From Cyanobacteria bacterium UBA8803 (GTDB taxonomy: Bacteria; Cyanobacteriota; Cyanobacteriia; Cyanobacteriales; Coleofasciculaceae): a stretch of 11,039 nucleotides of DNA. A model generated the notes under the pieces. The model was not told where the DNA came from and did no database searches. It saw nothing but the letters and a program-made list of their open reading frames with translations. This document shows, piece after piece, positions 1-5,803 of the stretch (the first letter of the stretch is position 1; every line of letters begins with the position of its first letter). The stretch covers positions 17,192-28,230 of the forward strand of contig DNXU01000007.1 in assembly GCA_003505715.1 (NCBI GenBank). The letters run 5' to 3'. The translations under genes and the position numbers were made by a program.

Positions 1-7
1 AGGCAAG

Positions 8-39
8 CCTGAGTAGTTTATCTGAATCATAAACTCAGG
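8..39. other. Imperfect stem-loop at window start
   Basis: CCTGAG (8-13) pairs with CTCAGG (34-39), and TTTAT (17-21) with ATAAA (29-33), leaving a 3-nt bulge on one side and a 7-nt loop. No T-run follows directly. It may be a 3' structure of a gene outside the window or part of a structured RNA. Only the base pairing is seen; the role is not known. Confidence 0.4.
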
Positions 40-58
40 TGGGCTGTTCAAATTAGAC

Positions 59-90
59 AATCTCTGCTGTTTAGCAGAGGTTATAATTTT
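59..90 (+). terminator. Possible intrinsic terminator of an upstream gene
   Basis: CTCTGCT (62-68) pairs perfectly with AGCAGAG (73-79) around a GTTT loop. Three more pairs, one of them G-T, extend the stem to 59-82. An AT-rich stretch ending in TTTT (87-90) follows. The T-run is short and offset by several bases, so this is a weak terminator candidate for a plus-strand gene left of the window. Confidence 0.35.
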
Positions 91-125
91 AATATGTAAG
101 AAGAGATACAATTGTCAGGGTTTGG

Positions 126-153
126 CTGTGATCTATATCACTAGATATCACAG
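126..153. promoter_or_regulatory. CRP-like palindrome in the upstream leader
   Basis: Positions 127-142 read TGTGATCTATATCACT, which fits the TGTGA-N6-TCACA consensus of cAMP receptor proteins at nine of ten fixed positions. Cyanobacterial homologues such as SYCRP1 bind this type of site. The same bases belong to a larger inverted repeat, CTGTGAT (126-132) with ATCACAG (147-153), so the palindrome could instead be an RNA hairpin. It lies about 180 bp before the 216-aa gene. Binding is inferred from sequence only. Confidence 0.35.
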
Positions 154-201
154 TTAGCATCACATTTCACTCAATTGACCTGTCACCTAGCGCCAACCAG
201 A

Positions 202-229
202 GATCCCCAATACTAGAAGTTTGGGGATC
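202..229. other. Perfect 9-bp inverted repeat
   Basis: GATCCCCAA (202-210) is matched exactly by TTGGGGATC (221-229) around a 10-nt loop. The stem is G/C-rich and lacks a T-run on either side, so it is not a typical terminator. It lies 90 bp upstream of the 216-aa gene and could be a structured 5' leader element or an operator. Confidence 0.45.
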
Positions 230-275
230 GATTAGTGGTTTGCTGAACGAATAACCAACAGTGACATTTCCGCCA

Positions 276-291
276 GAAGCTTGTCAGCTTC
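276..291 (+). other. Short hairpin just upstream of the 216-aa gene
   Basis: GAAGCT (276-281) and AGCTTC (286-291) form a perfect 6-bp stem with a TGTC loop, ending 29 nt before the ATG at 321. With no Shine-Dalgarno motif visible before that ATG, a hairpin here could affect translation, but this is speculation. Confidence 0.3.
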
Positions 292-320
292 ATAAATAAC
301 TTACTTATAACCAACCAACT

Positions 321-971
321 ATGATTTCCTTACAACACCGATCGATGTCGGAGTTTATCCAACCCGAATTTCTTAAAGCGCTGCGACCAAGACAAGCAAC
401 ACCAAATCTAAGCTTGACTGTTGTCCCTATCGATCAGCATACATCCTTTGAACTCTGGACGCCCAAGTGGACCATAAAAACGAAGGAATTTACACCCTTA
501 GAAATTGAATTGCTCCGGCGCGATAGTCCACGGGTGGCGCGAATTATGTCAAAGCTCGTATGGTTAATGGGAGCGATTTGTATTGCTGAAGATGATTGGG
601 AAGTAGGCGATCGCCAACCCATCTATGACTGGGATAACGTTGTTGAGTTTGTTCGTCGAGAAGGTCGGTCTAGGAACCCGCTCGTAACAAGAGTGATTTT
701 CAGTCCTCAGACGATTATCCCGATTTATGATAAAGGCCGCAAGCAGGTCGGCAGAATACCCCCTCAAGCTTGGGAAGTATCGCCACCTCACTGGTCAATT
801 ATCTTTGACGATCTGATTCCCGTAGAGCAAAGTTTCCAACTCAAACAAGGTGGAGACTGGGTTTCTGTAGAGATCTGGACTGGCAAGCCAATGCGACGAG
901 AAGTCAGAAGCGGCCAATTCTATGTAGAATATCACGACCTCTACGCTAGCAATCGGTTAGGGAAGTTTTAA
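321..971 (+). CDS. Unrecognised 216-aa protein
   Basis: I do not recognise this family. The frame is open for 216 residues, contains a HIP1 site (607-614) and has ordinary cyanobacterial codon use, so it is probably a real gene. The product looks soluble: no signal peptide, no membrane segment, many charged residues, and a tryptophan-rich, beta-like character with alternating hydrophobic stretches around residues 120-145 and 175-205. No catalytic motif stands out. The start is uncertain because no Shine-Dalgarno motif precedes the ATG at 321; an in-frame ATG at 345 (residue 9) is an alternative. The gene is transcribed toward the carboxypeptidase gene, with only 38 bp between the two stop codons and no clear terminator. 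Its 320-bp upstream region is unusually rich in inverted repeats. Confidence 0.7.
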   Translation: MISLQHRSMSEFIQPEFLKALRPRQATPNLSLTVVPIDQHTSFELWTPKWTIKTKEFTPLEIELLRRDSPRVARIMSKLVWLMGAICIAEDDWEVGDRQPIYDWDNVVEFVRREGRSRNPLVTRVIFSPQTIIPIYDKGRKQVGRIPPQAWEVSPPHWSIIFDDLIPVEQSFQLKQGGDWVSVEIWTGKPMRREVRSGQFYVEYHDLYASNRLGKF

Positions 972-1009
972 TATAAGCAATTGCTCAATCTATTCCCCAC
1001 TACCAAGTC

Positions 1010-2539
1010 TCAACAAAATCGCAGCTGAGTTAGCAGCAAAGCAATTTCATCAATCGCCTGACGAAGGGTGGGAACAGGCTGATTGGATTGATTAACTAGG
1101 ATGCTGAAAACCAAAGGTTGATAACCAGGAACATCCAGATACCCGGAAAGAGCTACCACGCCAGTCATCGTACCAGTCTTCGCTTGCAGAACCCCTTGCG
1201 CTGGTGTAGCGCGAAAGCGGTTTTGCAGGCTGCCGCTAACACCAGCAACAGGTAAAGATGCCCTGTAGATAGCTGCTACTGGTGTCTTTGCCATAGCCTG
1301 AAGCGTTTGCACTAGGGCTAAAGGACTGACGAGATTGCGGCGAGACAGTCCGGAACCATCAGCCTGAACGTAGCTTTCGGGGTCAACCCCTAAGGCTGTT
1401 AAACTAGCTTTTACCTGTTGGAGTCCTGCCTCTGCTGTTGAGGCTTCGGAAACGGGTTGAGTTGCTCCTAGCGATCGCAATAAAGCTTCTGCATAGAGAT
1501 TATTACTCTGCTGATTAGTTTCCACCGCAAGAGTACTCAGGGGTGGAGATTCAACTGCTGCCAATTCCGGTTCGCTACCAGAATGGGACTCCGATACTAC
1601 AGAAGCCTGTAAAACTGTAATCCCTGCGGTGCCGAGGATGCGGCGGAAGTGTTCTAAAAAATACGCAGCTGGATCGAGAATTGCGACAGCTTGAGGCATC
1701 GGTTCAGCATCAACCCCCAATTGACCCGTAATTCTCAATAGGGGCTTTCCCAAAATGCCGCTAATTTCTATAGAAGCCGAAGAGCCAGCTTCTGATGTCA
1801 GCGTATCATTTTCGATCTGCCACTGTACTGCTGCGATCGGATCTACCCAGGTAAGTTGTAAAGGGCGTCCTAAGGTTTGGGGAGATAGGGTCAGTAAGGC
1901 CGCATTTTGATTGAGAATCAGACTATTTACTGGTGCCCCATAGTAGGCAAAAACATCTTCCCATTCCCAGGTGGGGTTAATTGTTGGTTCGCTAAAATAA
2001 CCATCCTCCACAATCAAGCGTTCGATCTGACGAATCCCGTGACGCTTAAGCTGTTGTACCAAGTCTTCCAACTGCTCATTGCTCAAGCTAGGATCGCCTC
2101 GCCCCACAACCCTTACTGTACTTAAATCGGCACCATACACAGACGTGCGAATCCGAAAGTCAGCACCAAGTTGGGATAAAGCAGCGGCAGTAGTCAGTAA
2201 CTTAACATTAGAGGCTGGGATAAAGTATTGCTGGGCATCGCGACTGTAGAGGGTTGCTCCAGAAGATAAGCTTTGGATTAAGATGCCCCAACGGGCGTAG
2301 CGGAATTCAGAACGATTGGCGATCGCATCAATTGCTTCCTTGAGATCAGCCGGACAAATAGTCTTAGCAGTATCTCGTGCTTCCTCAACAGTTATGGGAG
2401 CAGTCCCTTGAGCTGCCACTGGCTGGTGTCCGGCTACTAGCTGCACTTCAAGCAACAATAGCAGCAGACTAATCCGTTTCGCTAACTTGACAAGAGGGAA
2501 TGAGGAAGAAGGAGAGACAAGAGGGAGAAATATTTTCAT
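1010..2539 (-). CDS. dacB: D-alanyl-D-alanine carboxypeptidase/endopeptidase (PBP4-type, peptidase S13)
   Basis: This is a low-molecular-mass penicillin-binding protein that removes the terminal D-Ala of peptidoglycan stem peptides or cuts cross-links in the periplasm. All three active-site motifs are visible: SNVK at residues 110-113 (SxxK, nucleophile Ser110), SNN at 345-347 (SxN) and KTG at 454-456. The DGSGLSR stretch near 394-400, before the KTG box, is also typical of the family. The long insert between SxxK and SxN is usual for class-C enzymes such as E. coli PBP4, and 509 residues is a normal length. A signal peptide is apparent: a basic segment near 18-22, a leucine-rich core at 25-35 and a likely AxA cleavage near residue 43. 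The first 17 residues are encoded by a purine/pyrimidine-biased direct repeat, which lengthens the N-region. No other start fits the signal peptide, so I keep the ATG at 2539. AGGGAG lies about 12 nt upstream of it. The gene diverges from the TIGR02587-like gene. Confidence 0.93.
   Translation of the reverse strand: MKIFLPLVSPSSSFPLVKLAKRISLLLLLLEVQLVAGHQPVAAQGTAPITVEEARDTAKTICPADLKEAIDAIANRSEFRYARWGILIQSLSSGATLYSRDAQQYFIPASNVKLLTTAAALSQLGADFRIRTSVYGADLSTVRVVGRGDPSLSNEQLEDLVQQLKRHGIRQIERLIVEDGYFSEPTINPTWEWEDVFAYYGAPVNSLILNQNAALLTLSPQTLGRPLQLTWVDPIAAVQWQIENDTLTSEAGSSASIEISGILGKPLLRITGQLGVDAEPMPQAVAILDPAAYFLEHFRRILGTAGITVLQASVVSESHSGSEPELAAVESPPLSTLAVETNQQSNNLYAEALLRSLGATQPVSEASTAEAGLQQVKASLTALGVDPESYVQADGSGLSRRNLVSPLALVQTLQAMAKTPVAAIYRASLPVAGVSGSLQNRFRATPAQGVLQAKTGTMTGVVALSGYLDVPGYQPLVFSILVNQSNQPVPTLRQAIDEIALLLTQLRFC
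2489..2526. repeat. 11-bp direct repeat inside the dacB signal-peptide region
   Basis: GACAAGAGGGA occurs at 2489-2499 and again at 2516-2526, 27 bp (nine codons) apart, with purine-rich plus-strand sequence between. In the minus-strand protein this gives a repeated PLV segment near residues 6-8 and 15-17. It looks like a simple-sequence expansion that kept the frame open. Confidence 0.6.
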
Positions 2540-2607
2540 TTTGATTTTGAACTCCCTAAAAGTCTATCTTTTAATAGAAGTTTTAATTTCTCATAATTTA
2601 TTACTAT

Positions 2608-2618
2608 CCCTACTAGGG
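2608..2618. promoter_or_regulatory. Near-palindrome in the divergent promoter region
   Basis: CCCTACTAGGG is symmetric around its central C and lies between the divergent dacB and TIGR02587-like genes, 69 bp from the dacB start and 72 bp from the other. It could be an operator. No -35/-10 pair convinced me in this AT-rich spacer, so the assignment is tentative. Confidence 0.2.
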
Positions 2619-2662
2619 GTGACAAATACATCTATTTCCTTAGCGAACCAAGATCAATAAAA

Positions 2663-2683
2663 ATCCCTCATCCCTCATCCCTT
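2663..2683. repeat. Heptamer tandem repeat, ATCCCTC x3
   Basis: Three consecutive 7-bp units are present: two ATCCCTC and a final ATCCCTT. They end 7 bp before the ATG at 2691 and occupy the place where a Shine-Dalgarno site would lie, leaving a pyrimidine-rich leader. Short tandem heptamers of this kind (STRR) are known from filamentous cyanobacteria. Confidence 0.65.
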
Positions 2684-2690
2684 GCCCTCA

Positions 2691-3590
2691 ATGGTCAAAA
2701 CAATTCGCCAACATCAGCAATCTTATCTCTGGTCAAAGGAACTCCAGGATATTTTGCGGGGTATCTCTGGCGGCTTCCTATTCGGTATTCCCTTGATGTA
2801 TACGATGGAAGTTTGGTGGATTGGTTCTCATGTTGAGCCGCCCTTGCTCCTAGCTGCCCTAGCAGCTACCTATCTAGTGGTTTTTTTACTAAATCGCACC
2901 GAAGGTTTTCGTAACCGGAGTAGTGGCGGGCTTCGTGACGACGCGATGGACAGCGTGGAAGCTCTAGCAATTGGGATTCTCTGTACCACGTTTATGCTAA
3001 TTCTGCTGCGCAGAATTACCTGGGATACCTCCTTAGATGAAATGTTGGGAAAGGTGATTTTTGAGAGCGTGCCCTTTTCTATAGGTGTGGCTCTGTCGCG
3101 ATCGCTTTTGAATGGCGATCGGGTGGGATCTAATCAAGTTCAAGAAACCAAACCTAAAACTGCTAGTCACTCCCAGAGAAACAAGGTAAACGTCAAAGAA
3201 ACTATGGGAGATATTAGTGCGACCTTAATCGGTGCCACGATCGTCGCTTTTAATATTGCCCCCACTGACGAAATTCCCATGCTAGCGGCAGCAACCTCAC
3301 CCCCTTGGCTGATAGCCATCCTAGTATCATCTCTCCTCATTTCCTATAACATCGTTTTTGTGGCTGGCTTCATTAATCAGCACAAACGCCATCAGCAGTT
3401 AGGGCTTTTCCAAACTCCTGAAACTGAAACTGTTATCTGTTATCTAGTATCGCTGCTAGCTTCAGTTTTAATGTTGTGGTTTTTCCACCAACTAACCTTT
3501 AACGATCCCTGGTTTCTGTGGTTGCGCTATACCCTCTTACTAGGGTTACCTGCAACCATTGGTGGTGCTGCCGGACGAATAGCTATATGA
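2691..3590 (+). CDS. TIGR02587-like integral membrane protein
   Basis: This is a polytopic inner-membrane protein of unknown function. I place it in the TIGR02587/DUF2391-type family from its layout, the FNIAPTDEIPML motif at residues 187-198 and the partner gene that follows; this comes from memory and was not searched. Hydrophobic segments suggest about eight helices: roughly 24-44, 51-67, 90-107, 121-140, 175-193, 206-227, 247-266 and 278-297. A polar loop at 141-172 divides the protein into two halves. I choose the ATG at 2691; the TTG at 2682 is in frame but would add only three residues inside a heptamer repeat. No purine-rich ribosome-binding site precedes either start. The stop overlaps the next start by 4 bp (ATGA), indicating translational coupling. 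Family proteins have no established biochemical role that I know of. Confidence 0.8.
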   Translation: MVKTIRQHQQSYLWSKELQDILRGISGGFLFGIPLMYTMEVWWIGSHVEPPLLLAALAATYLVVFLLNRTEGFRNRSSGGLRDDAMDSVEALAIGILCTTFMLILLRRITWDTSLDEMLGKVIFESVPFSIGVALSRSLLNGDRVGSNQVQETKPKTASHSQRNKVNVKETMGDISATLIGATIVAFNIAPTDEIPMLAAATSPPWLIAILVSSLLISYNIVFVAGFINQHKRHQQLGLFQTPETETVICYLVSLLASVLMLWFFHQLTFNDPWFLWLRYTLLLGLPATIGGAAGRIAI

Positions 3591-3994
3591 GTAAAATGGT
3601 ATCAGATAAACCTCAGCAATGGAGTCGCTCCCCCGCTGAGTGGATCAGTTTCTCCATTGCTCTATCTATTGTGGGGCTGATTGTCGGATTGCTAGTTTAT
3701 CGGTGGGTGGATGGGGAAGATCGCCCACCGGCAGTATCTGCCGTCCTTGATCCTGAAATTCGGGAAGTGGATGGGCAATTCTATGTCCCCTTTAAAGTAA
3801 CTAATACAGGTGGCACTACTGCTGAATCAGTTCAGGTGATTGCTGAATTCACCCATGGCTCGGTTCAGGAAGTGGGCGAACAGCAAATTGATTTTCTCTC
3901 TGGTGGTGAAGTGGAAGAGGGCGCGTTTGTGTTCAGCCATAACCCCAGGGAGGGACAGCTCACTGTCCGCGTTGCCAGTTACAAATTGCCTTGA
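3587..3994 (+). CDS. TIGR02588-like single-pass membrane protein
   Basis: This 135-aa protein has a short cytoplasmic N-terminus, one membrane helix at about residues 19-39, and an exported domain of about 95 residues with alternating beta-strand-like segments. The FYVPFKVTNTGG stretch (65-76) resembles small Ig-like or CARDB-type beta folds that begin with conserved strands and a VTNTG turn. I match it to TIGR02588, which typically follows TIGR02587 genes; the pairing supports both calls. The start is the ATG at 3587, overlapping the upstream stop by 4 bp. An ATG at residue 4 is possible but loses the coupling. The frame stays open upstream to 3518, but that part lies inside the preceding gene. 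The two products probably act together in the membrane; their function is unknown. Confidence 0.78.
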   Translation: MSKMVSDKPQQWSRSPAEWISFSIALSIVGLIVGLLVYRWVDGEDRPPAVSAVLDPEIREVDGQFYVPFKVTNTGGTTAESVQVIAEFTHGSVQEVGEQQIDFLSGGEVEEGAFVFSHNPREGQLTVRVASYKLP

Positions 3995-4157
3995 GGAGTT
4001 ATCGCTCTTCGTTGGAAACTCTTCTATATCCCTATACATAACAACAAAAGCAACCCTCTCTCAACAATTGCCTGTGTTTCAAAGGAGGACGATCGCCTGA
4101 CAACCAGGCTAGACTATTGATCGAAATTAGTTTGGTCTTAAAGCCATCACATTTTCT

Positions 4158-4162
4158 AGGAG
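4158..4162 (+). promoter_or_regulatory. Shine-Dalgarno AGGAG supporting a GTG start
   Basis: AGGAG ends 9 nt before the GTG at 4172. This spacing is good and is the main reason for accepting GTG as the start of the 93-aa membrane protein. Confidence 0.65.
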
Positions 4163-4171
4163 CAGATATCC

Positions 4172-4453
4172 GTGATTCGTACCTTTCGTAAGTACCATCG
4201 AGCGATCGCCATCGCTACCTGTTTGCCCTTATTCTTGACGGTAATTACTGGGATAGGCTACACTATTTTTGATGAGTGGTTTGAACAAAAAAATATAGGT
4301 CGATTTCTGATTAGACTGCATACTCTAGAAATCTTCCACCTGGGACGCATATACCCATTGCTCAATGGTTTAGCTTTAGTCGGTTTGCTAGTAACTGGTC
4401 TGAGTATGACTGGCTTATTTAAGAAACGTCCCGATCCCAAAAAAGCAGAATAA
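4172..4453 (+). CDS. Small PepSY-type two-helix membrane protein
   Basis: The 93-aa product has two membrane helices, about residues 11-32 and 60-82, and a basic C-terminal tail. The helix-1 pattern (KYHR, then a hydrophobic stretch ending TVITGIG) and helix 2 (RLHTLEIFHLGR, then LVTGLSM) match the paired helices of PepSY-associated membrane proteins, which belong to iron-uptake reductases and related proteins. Here the extracellular PepSY domain is absent, leaving a minimal hairpin. Histidines at 9, 50 and 56 lie near the membrane surface and could bind heme, as in larger relatives; this is inferred. The GTG start is supported by an AGGAG site 9 nt upstream. A Rieske protein follows 130 bp downstream on the same strand, suggesting a shared redox role. 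The gap is large enough for the two to be separately transcribed. Confidence 0.72.
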   Translation: MIRTFRKYHRAIAIATCLPLFLTVITGIGYTIFDEWFEQKNIGRFLIRLHTLEIFHLGRIYPLLNGLALVGLLVTGLSMTGLFKKRPDPKKAE

Positions 4454-4583
4454 AGTTGCAAAAGTAATATCAAGTCTGTTAGCAGGGGCTTTCTATCTTG
4501 CTCCCCCTAGTCCTTGAGGGAAGAGGGCGGTGAGGATTAGCTGATAATACCTATATTCAAAGGACACCATATAATAAATACTG

Positions 4584-5030
4584 ATGAACCGTCGAGAGTT
4601 TTTAACCTGGGTGGGTGTCGGTGGACTTGCCAGTTACCTGCCAGTAGCGATCGCCGCCTGTTCCCCAAAAGCTACTCAGTCAGAATCTCCGGCTAGTCCT
4701 GTTCGTACTGATGGATTTCAGCCGGTTGGCACAGTAGCCGAGTTAGGCCAAAAGGGTCAAATTCTGAACAAAGAATTTTCTGGTGGAGCAGTGCTAGTTG
4801 TCCAAAATCCTGCTAACCCCAAAGCTGTTACTGCCGTAAACCCTAGCTGTACCCATGAAGGTTGTACCGTCACTTGGCAGGCTGACCAAAAGCAGTTTGT
4901 TTGCCCTTGTCACGATTCTAAATTTACACTGGATGGTAAAGTTACTCAAGGCCCAGCTAAGACACCTTTGGTAACTTACGAAGCGAAGTTGGAAGGAAAC
5001 TCGGTTTTGGTCAAAGCTGGCAAGAGCTGA
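4584..5030 (+). CDS. Tat-exported Rieske [2Fe-2S] protein
   Basis: This small electron-transfer protein of 148 residues carries a Rieske cluster. Box I is CTHEGC at residues 89-94 and box II is CPCHDS at 107-112. The predicted cluster ligands are Cys89, His91, Cys107 and His110, and Cys94 with Cys109 can form the stabilising disulfide of cytochrome-complex-type Rieske domains. Phe114 replaces the tyrosine that raises the potential in bc1/b6f proteins, so a somewhat lower potential is possible. The N-terminus starts NRREFL, a twin-arginine signal, with a hydrophobic stretch at 8-25. IAAC at 23-26 resembles a lipobox, so it may be a Tat-exported lipoprotein rather than a membrane-anchored one. 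It is shorter than PetC and lacks a retained long anchor helix, so it is not the b6f subunit. Its upstream neighbour is the PepSY-type membrane protein. The redox partner is unknown. Confidence 0.9.
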   Translation: MNRREFLTWVGVGGLASYLPVAIAACSPKATQSESPASPVRTDGFQPVGTVAELGQKGQILNKEFSGGAVLVVQNPANPKAVTAVNPSCTHEGCTVTWQADQKQFVCPCHDSKFTLDGKVTQGPAKTPLVTYEAKLEGNSVLVKAGKS

Positions 5031-5095
5031 AGTATTTTATTTTCATTGAGGTAAATTTTTTCACTTGTTTTCCCTTGCCTTTTTCCTTTCTTTCC

Positions 5096-5716
5096 TTAGA
5101 TCGCACGCGGGGTAGCGGGAAATATACGATTTAAGTCAATTGATAAGTCAGAAAAACCAGGAATTGTAACTGTTTCATGGTGTAAGGCAATTTGTCTGAT
5201 GCGATAGCCGAAATTGCCTTGAGAATCTTGATAGGGCTGACTGTAGCACTCCAGTTGATTAGCGACAAGGTTGACGATCCAGTAATACTGAATTTGGTCT
5301 TGTGCATAGAGGGATAGCTTGATAGTCTGGTCGTATTCCAAGGTTGAGTCTGATACTTCAATTACGAGCAGAATATCATTGGGATAGGGATGATTTAATA
5401 AGTAGTCATCTGGCTGTCCTCGTGCGATCGCTACATCAGGTTCTGGCTCACTATCACTAGGCAGTATGATGGGTTCCTGCCCACGGACTACAGCAAGATC
5501 ACCTACTAATCGATCTAAGTCTCGTAATAATTTAGTATTACTAACCGAATGAAGTGTACCCTTAGCTGCTATTTGCACTAACTCTCCCCGAATTAACTCC
5601 ACCCGGTCATCCTCTGTAAGGAAACCCAATTCAATCAGGCGATGGTATTCCGCCAACGTAAAACGCTTGGTTGTAACCTGGGTCATAATCATGTGTTCAG
5701 GAAGCGATATTTTCAT
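5096..5716 (-). CDS. Uma2-family (DUF820) PD-(D/E)XK nuclease-fold protein
   Basis: Uma2 proteins are very abundant in cyanobacteria, share the restriction-endonuclease fold and have poorly known roles, often linked to mobile DNA. Family landmarks are all present: FTLAEYHRLIELG (19-31), DRVELIRGELV (37-47), SEPEPDVAIARG (89-100), DILLVIEVSDSTLEYD (114-129) and the aromatic YYWIVNL block (144-150). Likely catalytic residues are Asp94, Glu120 and Lys133. Length (206 aa) is usual for the family. The start is uncertain: ATG codons lie at residues 1, 9 and 11, and the family pattern fits best from residue 11 (about 5686). No strong Shine-Dalgarno site decides between them. The gene converges on the Rieske gene across a T-rich 65-bp spacer and lies 87 bp downstream of the NACHT gene, with a possible terminator between, so co-transcription is not assured. 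Confidence 0.9.
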   Translation of the reverse strand: MKISLPEHMIMTQVTTKRFTLAEYHRLIELGFLTEDDRVELIRGELVQIAAKGTLHSVSNTKLLRDLDRLVGDLAVVRGQEPIILPSDSEPEPDVAIARGQPDDYLLNHPYPNDILLVIEVSDSTLEYDQTIKLSLYAQDQIQYYWIVNLVANQLECYSQPYQDSQGNFGYRIRQIALHHETVTIPGFSDLSIDLNRIFPATPRAI

Positions 5717-5736
5717 TTGGCCTAGGGAGTGAGAAA

Positions 5737-5768
5737 GGAAAAAGGGAAAATTGCTTTTCCTTTCCCCC
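5737..5768 (-). terminator. Possible terminator after the NACHT gene
   Basis: GGAAAA (5745-5750) and TTTTCC (5755-5760) form a 6-bp stem with a 4-nt loop, and weaker purine/pyrimidine complementarity extends on both sides. Read on the minus strand, the stem is followed by CTTTTT, as in an intrinsic terminator. The hairpin is A/T-rich and may be weak. Confidence 0.4.
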
Positions 5769-5803
5769 TTGCCCTAACTAAGTTGTAAAACTTAACGGGA
5801 AAC

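Noticed and set aside
434..791. Minus-strand frames opposite the 216-aa gene
   Set aside because: They overlap fully with the longer plus-strand frame and show no ribosome-binding site or recognisable motif.
4081..4088. AAAGGAGG, a strong Shine-Dalgarno-like sequence
   Set aside because: No start codon follows within usable distance, so it does not mark a gene.
3840..4100. Plus-strand frame of 86 codons overlapping the TIGR02588-like gene
   Set aside because: It lies out of frame within a better-supported gene and has no ribosome-binding site or recognisable motif.
4570..4575. TATAAT before the Rieske gene
   Set aside because: Only 8 bp separate it from the ATG and no -35 element is present, so a promoter here would be nearly leaderless; too weak to annotate.
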